Below, piece after piece: positions 1 through 6,434 of a stretch of DNA of 10,165 nt. Position numbers and translations under genes: made by a program. How positions within the stretch are numbered: position 1 is the first letter of the stretch; each line of letters opens with the position of its first letter. Under the pieces are notes generated by a model that was given only the letters and a program-made list of their open reading frames with translations, was not told where the DNA came from and did not search any database. This DNA comes from an uncultured Porphyromonadaceae bacterium. Lineage in GTDB: Bacteria; Bacteroidota; Bacteroidia; Bacteroidales; Muribaculaceae. Location: NCBI GenBank assembly GCA_902470475.1, contig CABRGT010000067.1:1-10165 (forward strand), given 5' to 3'.

Positions 1-67
1 CCTTGCGTCTAAGCAATGCCTCGTAAGATTTTTTAAGACCTTTATTGATTTTCGTCCTGATATTCAT
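1..67 (-). CDS. possible start of a small antitoxin-like ORF, partial
   Basis: An ATG at 65-67 preceded by CAGGAAAA opens a frame reading MNIRTKINKGLKKSYEALL and continuing off the left edge. It is in the same frame as the resumed zeta remnant, so it may simply be the tail of that protein. Its lysine-rich, helix-forming character does not match the zeta family at this point. It resembles, from memory only, the short basic proteins encoded beside zeta genes in Bacteroidota. Only 22 residues are visible, so no function is assigned. Confidence 0.25.
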   Translation of the reverse strand, partial: MNIRTKINKGLKKSYEALLRRK

Positions 68-408
68 TTTTTCCTGTTCCGACATGGGAAACCAAAAGAA
101 CAAAAGCATAACACTATAACCACACTTATGAGCTCTACTTACCAAAGATGCGCAGCTACGGGTGGCAAGGGTAGTCTCTATTGCAAAAGTCATTCCTCGA
201 CTTATAAGTAAATCAATCCGTTGAAGCATCAGTTTCCCGGCTTCATAGCAACAGATGACGGATTGAATGGGGAAAGACCTTTTGCTATTTCATCTGCATT
301 GACAAATTCCCGACACTCCAATAGATCCGGCAATACTGAATAGGAAACCGTAGTCTTTCCGGCTCCATTACATCCTGCGATTATATATAATGTCGGTTTA
401 GTCATCAT
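1..408 (-). pseudogene. zeta-toxin-family kinase fragment, frameshifted and cut by the window edge
   Basis: Zeta toxins are small P-loop kinases that phosphorylate UDP-N-acetylglucosamine-type substrates and are normally held by an antitoxin. Seen here: a start at the ATGATG at 403-408, a Walker A motif GCNGAGKTT about 10 residues in, and the zeta signature ADEIAKGLSPFNP. The frame then hits TGA at 229-231. The matching family sequence resumes in the -1 frame (KLMLQRIDLLISRGMTFAIE, then TTLATRS) and stays open to base 1. After LLFFWFP (about 85-105) the expected RVxxRVxxGGHxIP segment is missing. The start lies about 15 nt behind the tRNA-Ser terminator, with no room for an obvious promoter or an upstream antitoxin gene. 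GC is lower than in the rest of the window. I call it a degenerate gene. Programmed frameshifting or a base-call error are the alternatives. Confidence 0.75.
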
Positions 409-422
409 ATATGCTATATGGC

Positions 423-456
423 AAAAAATCCCGCAGGCTGTTCTGCTTGCGGGATT
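423..456 (-). terminator. Rho-independent terminator of tRNA-Ser
   Basis: On the minus strand a perfect 9-bp stem (AATCCCGCA at 448-456 with TGCGGGATT at 427-435) encloses a 12-nt loop and runs straight into six T residues (423-428). It lies 11 nt beyond the tRNA-Ser 3' end and ends transcription of that gene. It also separates the tRNA from the zeta remnant that starts about 15 nt further on. Confidence 0.85.
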
Positions 457-466
457 CATCTTTCTG

Positions 467-554
467 CGGAGCGACCGAGATTCGAACTCGGGAATCGGTT
501 TTGCCGATTACACGCTTTCCAGGCGTGCCTCTTCAGCCACTCGAGCACCGCTCC
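467..554 (-). tRNA. tRNA-Ser (anticodon GGA)
   Basis: The minus strand folds as a class II tRNA of 88 nt. The acceptor stem pairs GGAGCGG (548-554) with TCGCTCC (468-474), with one G-T wobble at the inner end, and has G as the discriminator base. The anticodon arm contains CCTGGAAAGC, giving anticodon GGA, which reads UCC and UCU serine codons. A long variable arm (GTAATCGGCAAAACCGATTC) and a T loop TTCGAAT are present. CCA is not encoded, so it must be added after transcription. The gene has its own promoter box and terminator. Confidence 0.96.
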
Positions 555-563
555 AATTGTCTG

Positions 564-571
564 CAAAGGTA
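564..571 (-). promoter_or_regulatory. Bacteroidota -7 box for tRNA-Ser
   Basis: TACCTTTG on the minus strand fits the TAnnTTTG -7 consensus of the Bacteroidota primary sigma factor. It ends 9 nt before the first base of the tRNA, a sensible distance for a short 5' leader. No convincing -33 TTTG was found upstream. Confidence 0.6.
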
Positions 572-605
572 GACATTTTTTGGGGTTCGGAGGGGCTTAC
601 AGCTA

Positions 606-968
606 TTAATTTTTGTTAATTTTAATATCCGGAATCCCGTCGCAGACTATCAAGGGATACGCGGATTGGGGCAGTTCGATAGGCTGTCCGTTTCTATTAT
701 GTTCTCTGATAAGGTAATTGGTATATTCAAGTTCCTGTCTCATCCTTTCATAGTATTCTTCGGGAATGCCAAGTCTCGCGGCCTGAGATGCAGAGACTGC
801 GAGAGTAAAAACTGAATCGCACAGCCGGACATAAGGTGCTATCCTTCCGACGGCTTCCCTGAACGCCGGAATTTCATCGTCGGGCAACCGCTCGGGCTGG
901 CGCGGTACGTCGGCCCCGCAGGCTGCAAGCGATAATCCGAGAACGAAAATCCATTTGAAACTTTTCAT
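606..968 (-). CDS. small lipoprotein of unknown function
   Basis: This 120-residue protein starts with MKSFKWIFVLGLSLAAC. That is a lysine-led signal peptide ending in a good lipobox (LAAC, Cys17), so it should be acylated and anchored in the envelope. The mature part is mostly charged and helical (for example the EEYYERMRQELEYTNYLIREH region) and has two further cysteines, near residues 50 and 109, that could form a disulfide in the periplasm. I recognise no family. It has its own promoter box at 1000-1007 and is followed by the tRNA-Ser gene on the same strand, so it looks monocistronic. It is divergent from the tannase-like gene. Confidence 0.8.
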   Translation of the reverse strand: MKSFKWIFVLGLSLAACGADVPRQPERLPDDEIPAFREAVGRIAPYVRLCDSVFTLAVSASQAARLGIPEEYYERMRQELEYTNYLIREHNRNGQPIELPQSAYPLIVCDGIPDIKINKN

Positions 969-999
969 AAGTCAGACAATATACATGTCACACTATCTG

Positions 1000-1007
1000 C
1001 AAAGTTA
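1000..1007 (-). promoter_or_regulatory. Bacteroidota -7 box for the small lipoprotein gene
   Basis: TAACTTTG on the minus strand matches TAnnTTTG exactly and lies 31 nt upstream of the ATG at 966-968, which predicts a 5' leader of roughly 25 nt. The -33 region is weak (TGTG about 20 nt upstream). I saw no TAnnTTTG box on the plus strand between 969 and 1140 for the divergent gene. Confidence 0.6.
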
Positions 1008-1140
1008 CGAAAAAGTTGCGAACGACACATTTACAGTGGCGAATTCACCACAACAATCCGACGGGGGAGACGTTATAAAGATGTCTGAAACGCTAAGTGT
1101 GCAACACGACCCGAGACTGGCTGACCAACAATCATTTATT

Positions 1141-2655
1141 ATGAAGAGAAATATAATCACGACTGTTTTAGGCGCAGCGTGCGCACTGACATCTCTGGCA
1201 GAGACACCCGACGCCCTCCGGTTCGATCCGGAAAATTACAAATTGGATTCAATCACCATGCCACACGGCAATGTGGTGAAATTCAAGGCCTACGAGAACA
1301 TATACTATGTAAGGAATATCGAGGACTCCACTTACCAGCGACTCAACATCTATGTGCCTGTCGATCTCAGACAGCGCGACAGGAAAGAGATCCCGATAGT
1401 CATGCGCAACAATGTGGGCGGTTACATGGCCTCGCCGGCAGGAACTCCGTCGGCTGCCGATGCAACGGGCCGCGCCCTTGAGGAAGGATATGTACTGTGT
1501 ATTCCCGGTGCACGCGGCAATGGGTCTGCTGTCACGAGCGGAGGCACGACGGTGTACACCGGAACGGCACCGAACGGACTGCTCGATCTCAAGGCGGCCA
1601 CGCGATACCTGCACTACAATGCGGATCTGCTGCCGGGCAACGCCGACCGTATCTTCACCGACGGCACCAGCGCAGGTGGCGCCATGTCGGCTCTGCAAGG
1701 AGCAACGGGCAATGCTACCGAATATGAACCGTATCTGAAAGCGATGGGAGCAGCCGAAGCATCGGATGCCGTATATGCATCGATCTGCTACTGCCCGATC
1801 ACCGATCTGAATCATGCCGACATGGAATATGAATGGCTATACCGGTGTACAAATTCTGGCGTCCGCCATCTTGACACAGCACAGACTGCCATATCCGATG
1901 AACTCGCGGCACTCTGCCCGGCCTACATCAATTCACTGGGACTTCGCGACGGCGACGGCAACCCTGTCACAGCCGACAATTATATGGATTATCTGAAGAC
2001 GTTCATCATGGCATCGGCCCAAAAAGCTCTTGAGGAAGGCTGCGAGATACCGGACACAATCGGTATCGTACGGTACGTGAAGCCGCGGCCTACTTTCGCA
2101 CAGCGACTCGGTGCCGGGCCCGTCAACGGCGGTAATCCTGACAGCAGCCGGCCACCACGCGCAGACAACTCCGGCGCACAATACACGGATTATGTGACCG
2201 ACGTCGACTGGACAAAGTATCTGTCGTACGTAGCCGGCCAGACTCCGCTGAAGACACCTCCGGCGTTTGACGCCTACGGAGTACTCGGCGCGGGTGCCAC
2301 ACCCGAAAACCGTGTGTTCGGCGATACCGAGGGCAATCCGGCAAACTTTACGGAATTCAGCCTGCGCAAACGTACGGGCGACGCAGAGGCATCTTTGTCT
2401 GAGGAAACCATGAAAAGGATACGTCTGATGAATCCGATGGATTTCATCAGCCCCGCCCGCAATGGAACGGCCCGTCACTGGTATATACGGCACGGAGCAA
2501 AGGACCGCGACACGTCGTTCCTTGTTCCGGTGAATCTTGCCACGCGACTGCGCAATGCAGGGTACGACGTAGATTTCGCCCTGCCGTGGAACCGCCCGCA
2601 CTCGGGCGACTACAATCTCGACGACCTATTCCGCTGGATCGAAAGTGTAAAGTAA
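1141..2655 (+). CDS. secreted alpha/beta-hydrolase, subtype B tannase-like esterase
   Basis: This 504-residue serine esterase resembles the subtype B tannases (Lactobacillus plantarum TanLp type), which cleave galloyl esters. The start is set at ATG 1141 because MKRNIITTVLGAACALTSLA is a Sec signal peptide, probably cut after Ala20. The upstream in-frame extension lacks coding character. The nucleophile elbow GTSAGG gives Ser177. Asp455 in HGAKDRD and His487 in the C-terminal RPHSGD complete the triad, and their 32-residue spacing equals that recalled for TanLp (Asp419, His451). Asp457 would correspond to the gallate-binding Asp421, and Lys371 and Glu389 are candidates for Lys343 and Glu357. 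The strings GATGNATEYEPYLKAMGAAE and YCPITDLNHAD are typical of the family. The likely site of action is the periplasm or outside the cell. No sugar-utilisation genes lie nearby. Another aromatic or acyl ester is a possible substrate. Confidence 0.85.
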   Translation: MKRNIITTVLGAACALTSLAETPDALRFDPENYKLDSITMPHGNVVKFKAYENIYYVRNIEDSTYQRLNIYVPVDLRQRDRKEIPIVMRNNVGGYMASPAGTPSAADATGRALEEGYVLCIPGARGNGSAVTSGGTTVYTGTAPNGLLDLKAATRYLHYNADLLPGNADRIFTDGTSAGGAMSALQGATGNATEYEPYLKAMGAAEASDAVYASICYCPITDLNHADMEYEWLYRCTNSGVRHLDTAQTAISDELAALCPAYINSLGLRDGDGNPVTADNYMDYLKTFIMASAQKALEEGCEIPDTIGIVRYVKPRPTFAQRLGAGPVNGGNPDSSRPPRADNSGAQYTDYVTDVDWTKYLSYVAGQTPLKTPPAFDAYGVLGAGATPENRVFGDTEGNPANFTEFSLRKRTGDAEASLSEETMKRIRLMNPMDFISPARNGTARHWYIRHGAKDRDTSFLVPVNLATRLRNAGYDVDFALPWNRPHSGDYNLDDLFRWIESVK

Positions 2656-2662
2656 GGGATCA

Positions 2663-2693
2663 AGTCCCCGTAGCCCGCACGACTACGGGGACT
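2663..2693. terminator. hairpin between convergent genes, candidate bidirectional terminator
   Basis: A perfect 11-bp inverted repeat, AGTCCCCGTAG (2663-2673) and CTACGGGGACT (2683-2693), has a 9-nt loop. It begins 7 nt after the tannase-like stop codon and contains most of the cca stop codon (TAG at 2692-2694, minus strand). Neither strand has a T tract after the stem, so it is not a classical Rho-independent terminator. It could stop transcription weakly in both directions or protect mRNA 3' ends. Confidence 0.65.
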
Positions 2694-4134
2694 ATTCATC
2701 TTCGGAAAGATCGGCCGGGGGATTGACCACAGGAATGTCTTTCTGTGCCGCAAGACGGTAGAGATACCGGATGGATGCCTCGCGGGTGTCCTCGATCTCG
2801 CAGTCCTTGATGGCCTGCTTCAGGTTCTTGGTAAAGTATCCGACAAGAGGACTCTGCGACAGGCCGAAAATGTGCATGATCTCGTTGCCGTCGACGGGGT
2901 TCTTGCGGTTGCGTTCGGCATCCTTGAGGCGGATGTCGACGAATTTCCGCTCGACTATGTCGAAATTGTCGAGAAACCGCTGCTTCTTGGCCTCGTTCTT
3001 GCTCGTGATGTCGGCTCGCGCAAGTGTCATAAGGTCGTCGATATCCTCTTCGGCATAGTTCATGAGCCGGCGTACGGCACTGTCGGTGACTTCCTCCTCG
3101 ACCAGGGCGATCGGACGCATGTGCAGCTCCACGAGTTTTTTCACATAGCGCATCTCGGCACCGAGCGGCAACTTGAGGCGCGCGAATATGCCGGGCACCA
3201 TTTTCGAGCCGACAAAGTTGTGGTTATGGAATGTCCAGCCTGTCGCAGGATCGAAGCTTTTGGTGACCGGTTTGGCGATATCGTGCAACAGAGCAGCCCA
3301 GCGCAGCCATTCATTGTCTGATTTGGCCGCGACATTGTCGAGTACCTGCACGGTGTGGAGAAAATTGTCCTTGTGTGCCCGGCCGCCTACTACCTCGACA
3401 CCGCTCAGAGCCTCCAGCTCGGGCAAGATGAATTTGAGAAGCCCTGTCTGGTGAAGCAGCTTCCAGCCGACCGACGGCCTCGGCGACCGCATTATCTTGC
3501 CGATCTCGTCCTTTATCCGTTCGCGCGTAATGATCTCGATACGCGGAGCATTGCGGCAGATCGAGACAAGTGTCACGGGCTCTATCTCGAACTGCAGCTG
3601 CGTGGCGAACCGTATGGCACGCATCATGCGCAGAGGATCGTCGCTGAAGGTCACATCCGGATCGAGCGGAGTGCGGATGATGCGGCGGCTCAGATCGCCT
3701 ACTCCGTCGTATCGGTCGATAAGCTCGCCGAAGGTATCGGCGTTCACCGATATGGCCATGGCGTTAATGGTGAAGTCGCGGCGGGCTATGTCGTCATCGA
3801 GCGTGCCGTCCTCGACAATCGGATTGCGCGAGTCGCGGCGGTAGGATTCGCGGCGCGCGCCCACGAATTCGAATTCATGACCGCGTGCGGTGACCTGCGC
3901 TGTGCCGTAATTGCGGTAGACAGCCAGATGCGCGCGCGGACCGAGAGTGTCGGCCACAGCCTCGGCAAGTTCTATACCTGATCCTACGGTGACGAAATCA
4001 ATGTCCTTCGACGGACGCTCAAGCATAAGATCGCGTACATAACCGCCGACCACGTAGCAATCGCGGCCAATCGAGTCGGCGATAACACCTATTTTTTTAA
4101 GTGACGGTTCGGTGAGTTTCTCCTTCAGGTTCAT
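2692..4134 (-). CDS. cca: CCA tRNA nucleotidyltransferase with HD domain
   Basis: This 480-residue class II nucleotidyltransferase should add or repair the CCA end of tRNAs, which fits the tRNA-Ser here that lacks an encoded CCA. The head domain shows GGYVRD (30-35) and the metal-binding DID (Asp44, Asp46), with Glu87 as a likely third acidic residue. RRDFTINAMA (118-127) and the DPLRMMRAIRFA neck (166-177) follow, then TRERIKDEIGKI. A C-terminal HD domain carries His260, His284-Asp285 and His303/His305, so phosphohydrolase activity is likely. It is the last gene of the minus-strand block, 14 nt after the M24 peptidase. Poly(A) polymerases share the head domain, but the HD domain and the context favour the CCA enzyme. 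Confidence 0.9.
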   Translation of the reverse strand: MNLKEKLTEPSLKKIGVIADSIGRDCYVVGGYVRDLMLERPSKDIDFVTVGSGIELAEAVADTLGPRAHLAVYRNYGTAQVTARGHEFEFVGARRESYRRDSRNPIVEDGTLDDDIARRDFTINAMAISVNADTFGELIDRYDGVGDLSRRIIRTPLDPDVTFSDDPLRMMRAIRFATQLQFEIEPVTLVSICRNAPRIEIITRERIKDEIGKIMRSPRPSVGWKLLHQTGLLKFILPELEALSGVEVVGGRAHKDNFLHTVQVLDNVAAKSDNEWLRWAALLHDIAKPVTKSFDPATGWTFHNHNFVGSKMVPGIFARLKLPLGAEMRYVKKLVELHMRPIALVEEEVTDSAVRRLMNYAEEDIDDLMTLARADITSKNEAKKQRFLDNFDIVERKFVDIRLKDAERNRKNPVDGNEIMHIFGLSQSPLVGYFTKNLKQAIKDCEIEDTREASIRYLYRLAAQKDIPVVNPPADLSEDE

Positions 4135-4148
4135 TTCTTGTCAACGGC

Positions 4149-5330
4149 TCACACGAGGCTCACGATCTCCTCGGGGGCGAGCGTCAGGCAGCGTGTGGCT
4201 TCTTTTTCGATAATATATGTATTCTCGATGCCGACAGCTCCGACACCGGGGATTACGAACTTGGGCTCAATTGCTATCGCGTTGCCCAAGACGAGAATGT
4301 CGCGCGAACGGTGCGAAAGCACAGGCGACTCGTTGATCGAGATTCCAAGACCATGGCCTACAAACGGCGCGTGATAACGGTGTCCCATGAAATATTCGGA
4401 CATGCCGCCTTCGGCTGCCATGCGTACGGCCTCGTCGTACAGTTCGGAAGCCCGGACACCGGGCCGGGCCATTTCCTGCAGACGCGCACATATTCGGCAC
4501 GAGAGTTCGTTGGCCCGGGCAGCCTCATCGGGCACGTCGCCCACGATATAGCAGCGCGTCATATCGGTCATGTATCCGGTGAAGTTACCGTTTATGTCTA
4601 CCATGACCGGTTTTCCGGGCCTGATGACGGTGCCGTCGGCACCTACAGGGAGCGACGGACTCATGCCGGCGCCGCCCATGGCAAAATCGTAGGGCGACGG
4701 ACGGTCGGCATTGTCACCGGTGAGGATATTGCCCATGTAAAGTTCCAGATCCGGTCCGGTTACGCGGAACTGACCCAGACAACCCTCGAGACGCAGTGCG
4801 CGTTCAATCTCAATCTGAAACTCCACGTCGCTCATGCCCTCGACATAGAGGTGCGGTATGTCGCGGTAGACTTTGGTCTGTCTGAGGCCCGACATTTCCA
4901 TCTGCCGGATCTCAAGCGGTGTCTTCACGGCACGGGCACGCCGCATCACGTCCGAAGCATTAGCCGGCCGCCCGAGACCGAAAGCCTTCAGTATACGCTC
5001 GACGCGGCCGTATGGCATCGTCTCAATTTCAAGGCCGAGTGTCGCAGGCGCCTTAACCTCAGCCGGGATTTCCTCGACCTTGGAAATATGTCTGATGTCC
5101 GCACCACGGAGCGTAGTGGGTCGCCGGACAAAATACTTTATGTCACCTTCACTGTCGATATATATGAAGCCGCAGAATACACGACCTGTGAGATAAAAAA
5201 TGTCGGCATTGTCGCAAAGCAACAGCGCGTCGACATTCTGTTCACGCATATTGTCTGTAATACGGCTGATCCTCAGCGCCAGATCGTCGGAGGGAATAAG
5301 CTGCAACTGTTCCTCAAATTTGACTTCCAT
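4149..5330 (-). CDS. M24-family aminopeptidase P-like (Xaa-Pro) metallopeptidase
   Basis: This 393-residue, creatinase-fold peptidase probably removes N-terminal residues before proline in the cytoplasm. There is no signal peptide. The start is ATG 5328-5330 (MEVKFEEQ), 17 nt inside the end of the HAD gene. The longer open frame upstream is only the HAD gene read out of frame. Residues about 15-135 form the creatinase N domain and the rest the pita-bread catalytic domain. All five dinuclear-metal ligands are present: Asp245, Asp256 (TDMTR), His326 (VGHGLG), Glu355 (AIEPKF) and Glu369 (GIENTY). The second-shell His320 is also present. A dipeptidase or creatinase-like role cannot be excluded, so no gene symbol is given. 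Confidence 0.88.
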   Translation of the reverse strand: MEVKFEEQLQLIPSDDLALRISRITDNMREQNVDALLLCDNADIFYLTGRVFCGFIYIDSEGDIKYFVRRPTTLRGADIRHISKVEEIPAEVKAPATLGLEIETMPYGRVERILKAFGLGRPANASDVMRRARAVKTPLEIRQMEMSGLRQTKVYRDIPHLYVEGMSDVEFQIEIERALRLEGCLGQFRVTGPDLELYMGNILTGDNADRPSPYDFAMGGAGMSPSLPVGADGTVIRPGKPVMVDINGNFTGYMTDMTRCYIVGDVPDEAARANELSCRICARLQEMARPGVRASELYDEAVRMAAEGGMSEYFMGHRYHAPFVGHGLGISINESPVLSHRSRDILVLGNAIAIEPKFVIPGVGAVGIENTYIIEKEATRCLTLAPEEIVSLV

Positions 5331-5964
5331 AATCCAATACTTTAGTTTCAAGTTCATTAAACGCCTCGATCGTATAATCGGCATCGGAAACGCGTCCGAA
5401 CCCGTAGCTTGCCCAGCAGAACTCGACTCCCGCAGCATGCGAGCTGTCGCTGTCGCGCTGGATATCGCCGACATAGACGGGGTGTCTCAGATTATAACAA
5501 TCGATCAGGGTCTTAAGATTTTTGTCCTTGTCGACTCCTGTGGCTCCGAAACTGAGCCAGTCGGTAAAATATTGTTTCAGGTTGTTGATGGTCAAAAAAT
5601 TATCGAGTCCGCGCCCGGTACAATTACTTATCATGAACAGCCGCACCCGCTTTCTGAGGGAACCGAGCGTCTGGTGCACCTGCGGATAGAGACGTCCACC
5701 CAACACGGGCATCAGTTCGTTCTCGACATCCGTAAGCGTAGCCATAAATCGCTCGGGATCGCGGTCGTATCCATCCATAAGGCAGTGGTAAATCTCGATC
5801 AAAGGCTTACCCATAAGGGCCACAAGTTCCGCGTACTGTACAGGAGGCCGTACTACACCGAGCCGTGCTGCTGTCGTGTCCCATACCTTGCAATATGAGT
5901 GCACCGCATCCCAAAGGGTGCCGTCCATATCGAACACGAGAGCGTCGATATCATTCTGTTTCAT
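5314..5964 (-). CDS. HAD-superfamily phosphatase, phosphoglycolate phosphatase-like
   Basis: This 216-residue haloacid dehalogenase-fold hydrolase has a helical cap inserted after motif I. Motif I is FDMDGTLWD (nucleophile Asp12, acid/base Asp14). Motif II is Ser113 in MISN. Motif III is a lysine in VDKDKN (Lys146 or Lys148). Motif IV is GDIQRDSDSSHAAG (Asp167, Asp171). The length and the DSxxAxxAG-type ending fit the Gph/PgmB-like branch, which acts on small phosphate esters, but the substrate cannot be read from the sequence. Its ATG overlaps the gldH stop codon (ATGA) and its 3' end overlaps the peptidase start, so translation with both neighbours is probably coupled. Confidence 0.9.
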   Translation of the reverse strand: MKQNDIDALVFDMDGTLWDAVHSYCKVWDTTAARLGVVRPPVQYAELVALMGKPLIEIYHCLMDGYDRDPERFMATLTDVENELMPVLGGRLYPQVHQTLGSLRKRVRLFMISNCTGRGLDNFLTINNLKQYFTDWLSFGATGVDKDKNLKTLIDCYNLRHPVYVGDIQRDSDSSHAAGVEFCWASYGFGRVSDADYTIEAFNELETKVLDYGSQI

Positions 5965-6434
5965 TTCGCCGTTTCGTTAATAAATACAAGTCCTATCTGT
6001 TCGAGATATTCCACTGTGTCAACCCTCATGATATGCCTGACTCTGACAGGTGCGCCGCGCCGCACGACGTAGCGGCCGGGCAAAGTGTCAACACGGACAT
6101 ATGTGACTCCCGAACCGCGGCCAAGCCAGCGGCCGTAGGAATCGGCAAGCCGCACATTGACAGTGTCAGTAATTCCGACCGTATCGCCGGCTACCGGAGG
6201 CACACTCACCTCGAGCCACAGGTTCTCGAAAATATATGCCGACGAATGTCTGACCGCTACAGCCAGACGAGCGCTGACTATCGAGTCCGAGAATTCAGGC
6301 TCGAATTCAAGAGTGTCTCCGTAAGCCCATCCGTGCGCGCCTATGGAATGAAATTCGGCATCTTCGGTGACTTCGGGATGACATGCAGCACAAAGCAAGG
6401 CAAAGGCCGCGACTGCGGCAAGGAGATGTCTCAT
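5961..6434 (-). CDS. gldH: gliding motility-type lipoprotein GldH
   Basis: This protein of about 157 residues is recognised as GldH by its family pattern: RHSSAYIFENLWLEV in the centre, then LADSYGRWLGRGSG and a C-terminal IGLVFI. The N-terminus MRHLLAAVAAFALLCAAC is a lipoprotein signal with Cys18 as the probable acylated residue. Several acidic residues follow the cysteine, which may favour outer-membrane sorting. I chose ATG 6432-6434, whose A is also the last base of the ricT stop (TGATG). A GTG codon directly before it (6435-6437) would add one residue. GldH is needed for gliding in Flavobacterium but is widespread in non-gliding Bacteroidales, so its role here is unknown and no other gld genes are visible. 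Confidence 0.88.
   Translation of the reverse strand: MRHLLAAVAAFALLCAACHPEVTEDAEFHSIGAHGWAYGDTLEFEPEFSDSIVSARLAVAVRHSSAYIFENLWLEVSVPPVAGDTVGITDTVNVRLADSYGRWLGRGSGVTYVRVDTLPGRYVVRRGAPVRVRHIMRVDTVEYLEQIGLVFINETAK

Noticed and set aside
203..214. The palindrome ACTTATAAGT downstream of the zeta frameshift as a stimulatory structure
   Set aside because: It has no loop, so it cannot form a stable hairpin in RNA, and it gives no support for programmed frameshifting.
955..1140. In-frame extension of the tannase-like gene upstream of base 1141
   Set aside because: It overlaps the start of the divergent lipoprotein gene and would bury the clear signal peptide that begins at 1141.
2663..2693. The perfect inverted repeat as an insertion sequence end or phage attachment site
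   Set aside because: It is a single copy with a short loop exactly between two convergent stop codons, which fits a 3'-end hairpin better.
4311..5345. A 344-codon plus-strand open frame opposite the M24 peptidase
   Set aside because: The minus-strand protein has all five metal ligands and normal length, while this frame shows no motif, so it is a shadow.
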